Notes: a model not told the origin generated them from the sequence alone. Shown: positions 34,868 through 46,803, counted from the stretch's first letter. The stretch is DNA of 64,000 nucleotides from Lineus longissimus (GCF_910592395.1 NC_088308.1:13409001-13473000), one strand, 5' to 3'. Program-made: numbers and translations.

Positions 34868-35540
34868 CAATTAGAGATTAATTACCAGTATATGTACTAT
34901 GCTTAGTATATATATTATTGTTTAGTGTAGCTGGGACTACTCTGATTGCAAGCATGATTTTTGAAAATAGTGACTTTGAGGAACACAAATTTTACAAAAA
35001 TTTTACAAAGATTGTGAAATATAGTTTGTTCTTAGGACGCTTTATATTTGGGTCAATTTTGTTAGAACTTTGAAGAACTGATTATTAGGTCTGTGACTAT
35101 ACATGAATATAACAGCAGTTTTTGCAGTGAAATATCATCTTACAAAAAAGGAGGATTTGTAAGCACTCTCTTTGCATAAATCTACAAAATACATCGTATA
35201 GTTTAAAACAAGCCTCATTCTGAACAATGCATTCTGTGTCATCACAGGTAGAGATTAATTCCTAGTATATATAGTATGCTCAATATATATATCGTTGTTT
35301 AGTGTAGCTAGGACTACTCTGACTGGAAGCATGGTCGATTTTTGAAAATAGTGACTTTGATGAACAGAAATTTTACGAAGATTATAAAAGTTATTTTGTT
35401 CTTAGGATGCTTTATGTTTGGGTCAATTTTGTTAGAACTTTGAAATTAGGTCTGTGACAATATGATTGTATCAGCAGTTTTTGCAGTGAAATGTCTCATT
35501 TTACAAAATGAAACGGCCAGGGGCCATTGTGCTCACCGTA
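34868..35540 (+). repeat. tandem duplication of about 375 bp, GACCTC-family left part
   Basis: Two diverged copies start 'gagattaatt(a/c)c(c/t)agtatat' at 34873 and 35249. They run through 'gtgtagct(g/a)ggactactctga', 'ttgggtcaattttgttagaactttga' and 'agcagtttttgcagtgaaat'. The second ends in 'ggccaggggccattgtgctcacc', which is the left-end motif of GACCTC copy D. A third copy surrounds 40640-41960. Confidence 0.7.
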
Positions 35541-35600
35541 TAGATAATAATAATAATAATGCAACTTGTTATAGCGCACGTATCCAGGCACTAGTCCCGC

Positions 35601-37656
35601 TCAAGGCGCTTTACAGAAGGCTCTTTTAAAGAGCAGAGTCTTTATATTTGATTTAAAGATGTTGATGTCAGTGCAAAGCGTCAGCCCCAAAGGCAACTCG
35701 TTCCACATCGCCGGTGCCGCCACAGAAAAGGCCCGGTCCCCATATGATGGGATGATTGACCTTTGCTGTGACAAATGAACACCGACTGATGATCGGAGCG
35801 CCCGGGACGGACGCTTCACACTGACCAGTTCACAGAGGTAGGATGGGGCAAGATTGTGAATTGCCTTGAACGCAAAAAACAGGATTTTGTAATGAATCCG
35901 CTGCGCGACGGGAAGCCAGTGCAGTTCCTCGAGGATTGGAGTAATATGCGCTGACTTCCGGGTTCTTGTTACGAGTCGCGCAGCGGAGTTTTGAACTCTT
36001 TGGAGTGGAAGAATAGTTGTAGAGGGCAAACCGACAAGGAGAGAGGTCAATATTTGAAGTCACAAGCAGACTGGCAAACAACTTTGCTGTGTCCATTGTA
36101 AGATATTTTCTGACACGAGCAATGTTACGAATTGCGAGATTTGCCCGCTTGACGGTGGCCGAAACGTGGCCCTTGAAGGAGAAATGTTTATCAAATATAA
36201 CGCCAAGATTCCGGGCAGTGTCCATAGAATCGACGATACAGTCCACTACCTTTATGCCCGGTATTGCTGGAAGGGAACGCATGTACTGTGACCTGATAAA
36301 CATGGACTCTGTTTTTTCATTATTACAAGACAGACCATTTTCAACCATCCATGCACTAGCATCTGACACGCATTTCCCTACAGTACAAATCGCAGATGAC
36401 AGACTAACAATGCGAAATGCCAGGTAGTCCTGTGTATCATCGGCGTATAGATGATATGCATTGTCACTGTCCGCATCGGAAGCCGTTTCCAGGATATCCG
36501 CGAGTGGGTTCGTGTAGAGTGTGAACAACAACGGACCAAGGACGGATCCCTGTGGGACACCATAACCAAGCTTGACAGGTTTTGACACTTCACTGCCAAT
36601 GCGGACACGTTGGGACCTATCAGACAGGTACGAGCGAAGCCAAGTCAGTACCATCCTGTCCACTCCAATTGACTTGAGACAAGCCAGAAGAACAGCATGA
36701 TTGACCGTGTCGAACGCAGCGCTTAAGTCTAACAAAACTAGCAGTACGCACTTCCGTGATCCAAGAGCAGAGTTGATATCGTTGTGCACCTTCAGAAGTG
36801 CTGTTTCCACCGAGTGACCCTCTCGGTATGCGGACTGATAGGGCGTCTGCAGGCCGTTCATGTGAATGTGGTTCATTAGCTGAACCGACATAACTTTCTC
36901 TAGAACCTTTGAGAGGAAGCTGAGGTTCGAGACCGGGCGAAAGTTCTTCAACACCTCAGCATCTAGGGATGCCTTCTTTAAAAGAGGACTGACTATCGCC
37001 TCCTTCCATTCCTCTGGGAAGACTCCGGAAGATAGTGAACTGTTTATGATCTTTGCGATCAGAGTCACTAGGGTGGGTAGACAGTCCTTCATCAATGATG
37101 TTGGCAGCGGGTCCAAGGCACAGTGCTTCGACTTCATCGATTGGATTACTTTAGAAACAAACTGTGTGTCCACGGGATCAAACTCCGTCAACCCAGTTTT
37201 CACCTCGTATGACTCACCAGCCGTGCACTGATCAGCATCGTTCACTGGTACAGCTTGTGTGATCCTCTCAACTTTACAGATGAAGAACTCACTGAAACGT
37301 TCCGCAAGCTCCATATCAGACTCGTGTGATGGCAGAGGAGAGGGGACGTTGCGGCACATCAGTTTGCCAACAATGTTAATGGCTTCAGCCTGTGAGGAGG
37401 ACTGAAGTTCAGCATTATAGTGCATCACCTTCGATTGTTCAATCATTTTATCAACTGCTCTGGCCTGTTCTTTCCAGATTTGACGGTGGACAGTGAGGCC
37501 AGACTTGCGAAAGCGACGTTCATGTCCACGTTCAATTTGGCGTGCCTCAATGACCTGTTCACTTAACAATGGTGACTTTGGACGTAGTATGATAGTCTGC
37601 TTCTTCGCTGGTGCATGTTTTTCAAAAACAGAACAGAGAGACCGATGATAGAGCAC
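35601..37656 (-). pseudogene. LINE reverse transcriptase and C-terminal region
   Basis: The RT frame runs from 37656 to about 36010: FEKHAPAKKQTIILRPKSP, FRPVSNLSFLSKVLEKV, SAYREGHSVETALLKV, DLSAAFDTVNHAVLL, YGVPQGSVLGPLLF, YADDTQ, ESMFIRSQYMRS. A frameshift near 36010-36050 moves the remaining part (LQRVQNSAARLVTRT, LHWLPVAQRIHYK, WNELP) into another frame down to 35601. Apart from the frameshifts the catalytic motifs are present. Confidence 0.85.
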
Positions 37657-37721
37657 AACAGCATCACTGAGATTGTTCGGTATCTCAGAGACGACAGCAG
37701 CAAGATCACCCTGAAAGTTGG

Positions 37722-38930
37722 TCAGATTGATATCCTTGATCTTTGGTACTCTACCTGCTTTACCGGCAGGGGTGGTTTCGCAATGTTTAATGAGAAAAGC
37801 ACGAAGAAGTGATCGGCTAGTTGCGGATGAAACACCGAGATGTCGCTGACTGGAACATGGGTCGCACTAGTGATTACCAAGTCCAAGGTGTTACCACTTT
37901 TGTGCGTAGGCGCAGTGACGTGCTGAACAAGATCGTAGGCCAACAGAATATCAGTCAATTGCACGGAGTCTGGATCATTCGGCTTGTTGAAGTGAAAGTT
38001 TAGATCACCCAGGATCAGCAGATCTCCAGTTGGAGATTCAAGGATCATGTCATCCATGACCTGACTAAGCTCATCAATGAATTGTTCACTAAATCGCTTT
38101 TGTGGACGATAGATGAGTAGCACCCTGTATATCCTGCTTTCCCTAGTCACCGATATTTGCATTCCTTCGAAAACTGATGACGATTTCATTGCTGAGACCT
38201 TGACTTTTAACGATGACCTGAAGATAACTCCTACCCCTCCTCCCCGTTTGTTGGTCCGAGGTTGGTGCTTGAAAGTAAACCCAATGGGGGTAGCTTCCGA
38301 GGCAGTAATGTTATTGTCTTTGGTGAGCCATGTTTCAGTCAGGAATATGACATCCAAGTCCTTGTCACTGATTAGCTTACTCAGTCTGTCAGTTTTATTC
38401 GTTAGAGATTGCATATTGATTAAACCACACTTAAGTCTCACCAAGCCACGTTCACCACGATTATGATCATTGATCAATGGAATTGACACAAGGTTTTTGA
38501 AATCAACACCACTTTTAGGCCACCTCTTTACATGAATGCCTCCTCTTTTGAGCTGTCGGGTAGAAGTCCTGGTTGAGGTCAACACAGGAATTTGTCCTCT
38601 GAGTGTGGATTGGGAGAAATGGAAATTGACCTCCCTTTTCTTCCTTATCCCTGCTGGAATTCCCCGATGGTGTTTCGTTCTGTGCTCAGCCATGACTGAT
38701 TCCAAGTACTGCAATCCGACTTGGTCTGAATGCTTGAGAGTCCCATTGTGCTTTAATCCCAAGAGCTGGTCTCTTGTGTACTGTACAACACACATGTTTT
38801 GGTGTACACAAATGTCTTCCAACTGAAAACTTTCTGACTCCTGAAGACCAAAAGTTGCAGCAAACTCTTTTCGGTGGGCCAAACCACTCAAAATCACATG
38901 GAACACGACCCAGAATAGTTCATAAGTCAT
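37722..38930 (-). pseudogene. LINE endonuclease (EEP) domain
   Basis: 402-codon frame. The endonuclease begins at about residue 165 with GLINMQSLTNK, FLTETWL (catalytic Glu), RGGGVGVIFR, LLIYRPQKRF, GDLLILGDLNFHF (Asp/Asn) and a final PQLADHF where SDH is usual. A frameshift between 37722 and 37656 separates it from the RT. The N-terminal 160 residues are basic and lack a recognised domain. Confidence 0.8.
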
Positions 38931-39089
38931 CTCATCGAAAATTAACGCGATCCGATGTGGGAAAACACCAAATAATTGTGTTCCTATCAGAGCGGATTTG
39001 AAGGGCTGCCATCATTTCAGCGCTCTCTTCTCTCTAAATATATATATAGATATTTGGTGCTTTGGAATTCATCCAGGTTAAGAAACATT

Positions 39090-40625
39090 GTACATGTATA
39101 GTATATAGGTCAAACCAAAGTGGGTATGACAAGTGATGTATCGTTGCTTGGAGTAAGTACCATAAGAATATCATCAAAAACAAGTCACTAATAAACGAGA
39201 TATTGCACTTTTTACCTATTTTAGTTTTGGCCTCCTGTTGGCCAAGTTGAGTACCAGATCAGATCGAAATTCGGTGTCCAAGGTTACGTGACGTAGGGAG
39301 TCATTGACGTAGGGAGTCATGTGTACCAAATTTCAAGTTCATAGCTTTAGTGGTTAAGAAACGTGCAATAGTTACACTCAAACGACCAATTTACGCCATT
39401 TGACCTCTGTGACCTTGAAAAGCAGGTCAAATCAAAAACTCATATGATATGTGATGTATCCTTGCTAGGAGAACCTACCATAAAAATGTTATTGAAAACG
39501 AATCACTAATAAGCGAGATATCATGCTTTCTAGGTTTTCACTTTTGGCCCCCTGGTGGCCAAGTTGAGAATCAGACCGGACTGAAATTCAGGGTCAGAGG
39601 CCAGCTGACCTAGGGGGTCCTTTGTACAAAGTCTCAAGTTCATAGCCTTAGGGGTTAACAAACGTGCCACAGTTACGCTCAAATGGCCAATTTATGCCAT
39701 TTGACCTCTGTGACCTTGACAAGTACGTCAAATCAAAAACCTGTACCATATGTGATGTATCCTTGCTAAGAGTATCTACCATAACATTTTTACCAAAAAC
39801 TAATCAGTAATAAGCGAGATATGGCACTATTCAAATTTTTGGTTTTGGCCCGCTGCTGGCCAAGTTAAGAATCAGACAGGACCGAAAATCAGTGTCACAG
39901 GTCATCTGACCTAGGGGGTCATGGGTACCAAGTTTAAAGTTCATAGCTTTAGTGGTTAAGAAACGTGCCATAGTTACACACAAACGGTCAATTCACACCA
40001 TTTGACCTCTGTGACCTTGAAAATAAGGTCAAATCAAAAAGCGTAGGATATGTGATGTATCCTTGCTCCGAGTACTTACAATAAAAATAAAATTGAAAAC
40101 AAGTCACTATTAAGCGACATATTGTACTTTTTACCTTTTTTAGTTTTGGCCCCCTGGTGGCCAAGTTGAGAATCAGATCAGACCGAAATTCGGTGTCAGA
40201 GGTTATATGATGTAGGGAGTCGTGCCACAGTTACGCTCAAATGGCCAATTTACGCCATTTGACCTCTGTGACCTTGACAAGTACGTCAAATCAAAAACCC
40301 GTACCATATGTGATGTATCCTTGCTAAGAGTATCTACCATAAAATTTCTACCAAAAACTAATCAGTAATAAGTGAGATATCACACTATTTATGTTTTCAG
40401 TTTTGGCCCCCTAGTGGCCAAGTCAAGAATCAGACCGGACCGAAATTCAGTGTCCAAGGTCATCTGACCTAGGGAGTCATGCAAACAAAGTTTTGAGTCC
40501 ATAGCCCTAGTGGTTAAGAAACGTGCCACTGTTTTAGAAATAGGATACGATGGACGACGACGAAGGCGGACAACGACGGACACTGCGGTGTTGTATAGAT
40601 TCCCCTACGGTGAGCCAAAAAGAGG
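39090..40625 (+). repeat. GACCTC-family tandem array, copy E
   Basis: Four core units at about 39401, 39704, 40003 and 40259 (spacing roughly 303, 299, 256 bp). Each has TTTGACCTCTGTGACCTTGA, a later GGTCAAATCAAAAA-type phrase, 'gtgatgtatccttgct' and 'ggccaagtt(g/a)a'. It ends with 'gatggacgacgacgaagg' (40549-40566) and 'cggtgagcc'. No coding potential. Confidence 0.8.
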
Positions 40626-40930
40626 ATTTGTAAGCACTTTCTATGTATTAATCTACAATATAATTATAGTGCATCAATATTGGTCAAAGTCCTGCCTAAA
40701 TTTTGCTGAAACCACTGCCAGATTGATGACTTTTATTGCCTGATCTTACAAGAATATTTATGCTATTTTGCCTAGATATCATTTATCTTTGAAGAAAAAA
40801 TGGTTTTATAAACCCCACTTTCACAAAGAAACAGAAAACTAGTGAAATGTCACAAACTTTATTCTGAGGACGCTAATTTTGTTCAAACTTTGACTGACTG
40901 ATGATTGGGCTTGTGTGAACATGAATATAT

Positions 40931-41886
40931 CAAGGAGGATACCGCGGTGACGTCACGGCTTTTCCAAGATGGTGCTGCATATTGTAAACAAACTCGATCC
41001 ACGGCCAAGGGAAAATCAAGTCATCAAATAAAGTTAGATTTTTCGCATCAAATCAGAGTTATTAGTGCTTTTCTGCTATGAAATAAGTCTTCAGACAATA
41101 AGTTATCATTTGAATAATGAAAAGTGCTGTTTTTATGGGGAAAAATAGGGTTTTTAAAACAAAATAGCCGGGCACCGATCTTCCAAAATTAGCGATGGTT
41201 TCAAAACAGTCTCCCAGATATGGGGCAATTTCTTCATTATCATAATGGGATTTGGAGGCATGTTTACAGATTTTACAAGTTCGAGACCTGTAGGACCTAA
41301 AACTCGCATAGATCCCCATAGATCCCCTCTATTTGTCGAGTTAGCGCCCCTGTAAGATCAGTGCATTTTCGGACACGAGAACGAAATCTTCCTGCGGATA
41401 TCGCGGTTTCGGTGATGATTTAAGGAGAAATTGACTGTTCTTAGAGTTGTATGGGACAGAAATGAGTTCATACTTCATGAATACATGAATATATTATGAT
41501 ATGGGCGGGCTTCTAAGTCAAAACAATAACAAACTCAACTGCATCTCTACCGTGTATCGCGTAGTGCATTGCCTAGTGTATTTCGTAGTGTATTTTATCG
41601 GAGACATTATTTCCCATTATTTCCGCACTTTGGCCACGCCAAACGTCTTTTTTATTCGTGGAAGTTAATCTGCTCTGTAAATTTTATTCTATACAGGAAG
41701 AATCCATACTAGGTATTGCAATATTTCATGTCTATTGGTGTTTTTGTGTACAGGAGCGCACCAGACAGTGAGACGTGGAGATCTGTTCAGTGCTGGTGCA
41801 GTCAGTAGACTGAATCTGATTGGCCATAGCGATCACTAATATGGGATGTGATCACGTGATATGACGTCACCGCGGTATCCTCCTTG
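40931..41886. mobile_element. DNA element with 9-bp target duplication
   Basis: A perfect 25-bp inverted repeat (40931-40955, 41862-41886) starts CAAGGAGGATACCGCGG and ends inward with TGACGTCA. TGAATATAT is directly repeated at 40922-40930 and 41887-41895. The related uninterrupted site is at about 35107 ('catgaatataacagcag'). A 9-bp duplication suggests a Mutator-like element; hAT (8 bp) is less likely. No transposase is seen in the 956 bp. The perfect ends suggest a recent insertion. Confidence 0.8.
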
Positions 41887-42292
41887 TGAATATATGAGCA
41901 ATTACAGTTGTGAAATATCTCATTTTACATAAAAAGAGGATTTGTGAACACTCTCTTTGCATAATCTACAAATAGAGAGCTAGAAAGTGAAGAGGACATA
42001 CCTCTTTCACAGACATTCCAATTTCATGTAGTCCTGACAAAACTTCTCAAACCTATTCTACAATAAAGCGGAACCAATGGACATTGTAATATAGTCAACA
42101 TAGCAACACATAGTTGACATGTGACCCTCTTTTCGAAAATTGATGACATTTAATATTGGATTTGATTCATGAGGATAAGCCTTCTTAGTAAAATCCACTA
42201 TTCTAGAACATTTGAAATTCCATTTAAAGTATAAACACTGTAAATTTTACAAATAATTTAAATTGTACACTTCCAAAATGTTGTGCACTATA

Positions 42293-42686
42293 TACTGTAG
42301 AACGGAAAGTTTTGCATGCAGAATATTTTCACGAATTTCGTGAATAGGTCAGGGTCGTGAAAATATTCTGCCGCGAATGCTTTTAGCTTGAAATCCATGT
42401 CTCCACAGAGGCACTGCATACAGCTTGGCCCAGCAAAGGCCTACGTGTATACCCCGCGCAATTAGCACTTGTTATAATTACACCTAACTTAAACAACTTT
42501 TGCTTACTTATTGCTCATATTATGTTAAGTAGGGGACATTTTATACTACAGTCGCCATACACTAAGTGCTTAGATTCAAAATAGGCAGTTTAAACTTTCT
42601 CGGAAAAATATTCTGCCACGAATAATATGTCCATTGTGAGGCATTCGCGAAAATTATATACAGCAGATATTTTCCGTTCTACAGTA
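42293..42686. mobile_element. TA-flanked MITE (Tc1/mariner-type)
   Basis: TA-CTGTAGAACGGAAA at 42293 is mirrored by TTTCCGTTCTACAG-TA ending 42686; the 14-bp arms are perfect. Inside are inverted 'gaatattttc' / 'gaaaatattctgcc' segments. Non-coding, about 390 bp. Confidence 0.75.
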
Positions 42687-43663
42687 ACAACTGTGCATGG
42701 CAACTGAACACGTTTGAGTGATCAACACTTCAACTTACTCGAGGCAGGGGTACGCTAACTGATTGGCAAAGCTGTTGCGCTTCATCAAACGCTGAGAACC
42801 AGGCAAGATCGACAAAAATGCCTAACCATTAAAGCTCTAAAATCGTTATTCTTCAGTCAATATCAAAATTGAAAATAGCTATTTGTGAAAGAGATATATT
42901 TGCTGGCGAAATATTCCCGAGATACACAAACTGAACGGCTTATCGCTCATAATTCCGAGGCAATCTTGATAAAATGGACCCACCAAAAGGGCTAAAACGG
43001 GGGGTCCTTATGGAAAAAATCATCATGGACAGAGAAACGTAATGACAGAGGTTGTCACGACAGAAACAGTAGACCACGAAAGGTGCCCTAACACAGGCTA
43101 TTACTCAATATCAATCACAGGAGTCACTTTTATGGCATCGCACCATATGTGGACGAGGTCGAGATCGCCATTCATCCAATAAATTATTGGACTTTTTCAT
43201 ATTCCCTGTCTGTTCTAAAGAGTCAGTCAGTGCCTAGTCTGTGGTGCACGAACAAAGTTGATCCATGCATATCTTCCAATTTGTTTGCTATCCATACATC
43301 AAACTGGCTGTGCATTTTTTCCCTACATTTGCTGCAAAACAAACTTGAAGAACCTTACAAGATGAACACAACAACATTTTGTTAAAAAAACTCCAAAATC
43401 ACTGTTTTTCAAACTTTTGTGAAAACTGTTTTTCTTTAACAGGGCCTGTTTGATTCTCTGTAATCTGGGGAATTAATTATCCGGAGTGAAATAGACAATT
43501 AATTTTTTGAAACAAAGCTGTCTTGATTCATAAAAACATGTCCATTGTTTGACACTTGCAAAATTCAATGCTGCGAAATTTCTGTCCAAAACATTAGCAC
43601 TGCTGGTAGATAGAACCACAGAGTTATCTCCCAATTTCTAGGTCAATATGAAAACATTCTTAC
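42687..43663. other. intron, no gene recognised
   Basis: Between the MITE and the next host exon. No supported exon or repeat border. Confidence 0.4.
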
Positions 43664-43784
43664 CTTTTTCTTTATTGTTCTTGAGATCATAAATTTTCTT
43701 CCCGTTATTCTTTCCATCATTGTCCTCCTCCTCCAATACTCTTGCTTCCTCCTCTTTTTCCTTATCTCTCTTTTTATCATCACC
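43664..43784 (-). CDS. internal exon of the minus-strand host gene (charged)
   Basis: Acceptor 'cacctctgctttctag' and donor GAAAAAG|GTAAGAATG bound 121 nt. Read in phase 0 it gives GDDKKRDKEKEEEARVLEEE, then DNDGKNNGKKIYDLKNNKEK and one leftover base. That base completes the first codon (Glu) of the 18815-19053 exon. The highly charged composition fits a helical or disordered linker. A second frame is also open but its end phase does not fit downstream. Confidence 0.55.
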
Positions 43785-44111
43785 CTAGAAAGCAGAGGTG
43801 AACAAATAACAAACAAAGGATGCAAATGATCATACATCAGACACCCCTCCCCATCCAAATTTTTTAGTTCTGGAACATACTGGTAAAAGAACACTCATTT
43901 TGCCTTTTGCCACTCATCTTAATTTGCCCAGCATAAATAAGTATGGCAAACTGTGCAAATTTAACAATCATGAGAAGGCTTTTTTACTTCAACATTATTT
44001 TTTTCAATTCATGTTTAGGAACAGGATTTAACAAAATATGGATATTGTATAGAACCCATGCAAAGTGATGCAATCATTATGCATTGAGAATTGTAAACAG
44101 AAAAATTTCAC

Positions 44112-44219
44112 CTGCCCACGGACCTCATCAATGCACACTTGTAGCAAACTTATTAAGAAGCTGGTCATGTTTTTCTAAATTGTTTGCTGCAGTGACAATG
44201 ATGTATGGTGTAACGTTAC
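44112..44219 (-). pseudogene. probable upstream host exon with a 2-nt lesion
   Basis: A pyrimidine-rich acceptor 'tttcttgtccttcctacttgag' opens NVTPYIIVTAANNLEKHDQL followed by LNKFATSV. The frame then hits stops, but shifting by two bases gives CIDEVRGQ up to CAG|GTGAAA, ending in phase 0, which the 43664-43784 exon needs. The break lies in a GTGTG run, so loss of one GT (mutation, allele or sequencing error) would explain it. Alternatively a weak donor GTGCAT within the run is used. The text looks like a real folded protein segment, but I cannot name it. Confidence 0.45.
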
Positions 44220-44549
44220 CTCAAGTAGGAAGGACAAGAAATTGCTTAAAATGGCTAAGTGCATAGAGCATAATGTATATGGGTGTGCTAAGGGATAGAA
44301 ACCACTGTCATTTATTTTCTAAATTCCTCATCTTGTAACAACAGTTCTCATTTGACCAATGAACTGAGAGCAAATAGATTGATCAAAGCTTTCTAAGATA
44401 GCAAATGAAACTAGAAAATTAAAAATAAAAACAACAAAGAACATGTCCGAGGTCCAAGGTCATTATCACCTATTGCGGGAATAACCACTCCTCAGACGGC
44501 GCTACTGTCGAATACCACGTGACTGAGATCGACCAATCAGATTTGAACA

Positions 44550-44663
44550 ATGGCGACATCAGCACCAAGGATGCGCGGTCGAATTGTAGATTACAAACAA
44601 CTTTTAAATGGGCCTGAAATACCAATATCCTCAGTAAAAGACAGCTCAGTGATTGTTCTCTGA
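44550..44663 (+). CDS. possible first exon, plus strand
   Basis: ATG in a strong context (GAACAATGG) 15 bases after a CCAAT motif and about 34 after a CACGTG box. It encodes MATSAPRMRGRIVDYKQLLN and continues to a TGA (38 codons). A donor GTAAAAG after ATATCCTCA would end the exon in phase 0. It could be the start of a divergent gene whose next exon I could not find, or a chance frame. Confidence 0.3.
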   Translation: MATSAPRMRGRIVDYKQLLNGPEIPISSVKDSSVIVL

Positions 44664-45142
44664 TGTAAATGTAATTCCAAGTACAGGTACTCAGGGATGA
44701 GACATGATTGTGTTGGACTGCACATTTCCTCGAGGAAGTGGATGCAGCTGCCCACTAGACCCCCCCCCCCTGCTTTGCCTCATACTCATGACACTGACCC
44801 ACCATGCACCAATAAAGATTACTTAATTTTAATGATATATGGCTATATGGCCAAGAAGTACTGAAAGCATAATGATGAAATTTGCATATTGTTTGACACA
44901 AGTTTTGTTATGAGCTCAGGTCCATATGCTGAAGCAGAGGGCAGAGCCAGAGGAAACCCCACCCAAAATACAATTCTAAGGAGGTAATGACCAATTTAAG
45001 GTTATGAAAGTGACTGCAACATATATCACTAGCATCATTTAATTCGAAGAAGAAGTTGGCTTCTATTCCTCCATTTCCAATATATATGCATGAGTAGCAA
45101 TTACTTCACTCCTGGCTGAAATTCCCTCACAAAGACATGGAC
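44664..45142. other. no gene recognised
   Basis: It contains a poly(C) run (44761-44770). No exon or element border until the left end of the integrase element. Confidence 0.4.
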
Positions 45143-46148
45143 TATGGAATGCCAAAGCGGAATAAACTCAACACAAGAAAATATCTCAAGATATTCTAAA
45201 TTCTCTACCAACAATCATGAACTTCAACCAAAACGTTAAAGAAACACCCTCAAAACAAAAAAAAGACGCAAGAAAGAGGAAACAGCTCAAGATAAAAAAA
45301 AACTCCCTCAAAGAAAAATAATTCACCTCAACATTAAAAAAGTCCCTCAAGGCAAAATATTCCCTCAAGATATAAAAAACTCCCTCAAGAAAAAGAATTC
45401 GCCTCAACATTAAAAAAATCCCTCAAGATATAAAATTTCCCTCAAGATATAAAAAACTCCCTCAAGAAAAAGAATTCGCCTCAACATTAAAAAGGCCCCT
45501 CAAGGCAAAAAAATCCCTCAAGATATAAAAACTCTCTCAAGATATAAAAACTTCCTCAAGAAAAAGAATTCGCCTCAACATTAAAAAAGTCCCTCAAGAC
45601 AAAAAATTCCCTCAAGATATAAAAACTCCCCCAAGACTCATGTGACCAGGATCAAGAATCACGTGACCAAGATCCGTTACCCATGTCACGTGACCCGTGC
45701 ATACCGATGACAATGAGCACCCGGGGATGAGAATCTATTCGCGATCTGATCATTATCATGATGATGTTCACAGCTAGTCATATCACAGAGCCAATGGCAA
45801 ATTCATGAGGAAACCGTAAGTAAATATCGTAATAAACTGCAATGCAAAGTAAGGATTTTGTCAGCCGTGGCGTTGTGCGGCCGGCCTGCATGGAGGGTTG
45901 GTGTACATGTATGACCCTGTTGTTGCAGTGTACGTTAGTGTTAATCAATATCACTGCCCTTTTGGGTCGCTGTGCAAAAACTACTGCTGGGCCGATTTCT
46001 TCAGAGGTTGTTTTTTCTTGAATCTTCGGGAATGAATTTCGGGACCCAAGAGGACTTTTTCTTAAAATGTTGGTTTTAGGCTCTATTTTTTGGTAATTTT
46101 CTTCTGTTTCTAACAAATGCATCTGTTTGATTTCCAGCTATTTTGATC

Positions 46149-46803
46149 ATGCCTCCTCACAGCAGTCGAAACCATTCTGACAATGCTGAAGACTTTTTGT
46201 TGTTCCTGCCACGTTTTGTAGCTGAGGCAGATGCTGAAAGGAACACATTTGATGTCAATGTGGCTGAATATTATCGGGGAAGAATAAATGACTATGCCGA
46301 GATAGCTGTCACCATTGCTGCAGAAGCTCAACAAACTCAGGCTGATGATTTGCTTAATTCACTGTTTGACAATCTGTTAGCTCTGTTACTCGAAGTTCGG
46401 CTACGATTTGATGAAAGGATTTCATCCTTGCTCATCACCTCCACACCAAGTTTGCCAAGTTCTGCTACTGCTGCTGCTGCACATCCACGAGAAACAGAAA
46501 CGCCTGTTCATGGACAAGATGGTCTCATACGGACTGGATTACCTGGGCGTCCATCGATCGACATCCCTAAACACCAAGTCAAACAACTATGGGAAATGGG
46601 ATTCAACTGGCGGTCAATTGCTTCTATGATTGGTGTCAGTGAGAGGACTTTGCGGAATCGTCGCAGTGGAGCTTCATTTGAATCATCTAAACTTGAGTAT
46701 TCTACTATAACTGATGATGAATTAGATGAAGAACTTGGACGCATTCGTCTGATTAGCCAACGATGTGGAGAGACACTTATGATTGGTGCTCTGCGACAAC
46801 GAG
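46149..46803 (+). CDS. integrase-type transposase, exon 1 (HTH)
   Basis: It starts at ATG 46149 and ends CGA G|GTAAAT (phase 1). About 218 residues: an acidic helical N-terminus (about 1-100), a linker rich in Ser/Ala, and a helix-turn-helix-like segment at about 138-176 (GRPSIDIPKHQVKQLWEMGF, SIASMIGVSERTLRNRR). This arrangement precedes an integrase core in many uncharacterised animal proteins and transposons. The exon itself has no break. Confidence 0.7.

Larger units (their letters stand above)
35544..39030 (-). mobile_element. CR1/L2-like LINE (minus)
   Basis: It carries endonuclease, RT and C-terminal regions, with 3' end 'gcgctataacaagttgcatt' followed by (ATT)n at 35544-35562. The 5' border is not exact. 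No ORF1 was found. The RT box is intact (YADD), unlike the plus-strand copy. It lies in the 24.6-kb intron between exons 43664 and 19053, in the same orientation as the host gene. Confidence 0.85.

Noticed and set aside
44112-44168. A start codon giving MTSFLISLLQVCIDEVRGQ in front of the charged exon
   Set aside because: The phase fits, but the other frame upstream reads as a protein with a strong splice acceptor, so a 2-nt lesion in an internal exon is likelier than a new start here.
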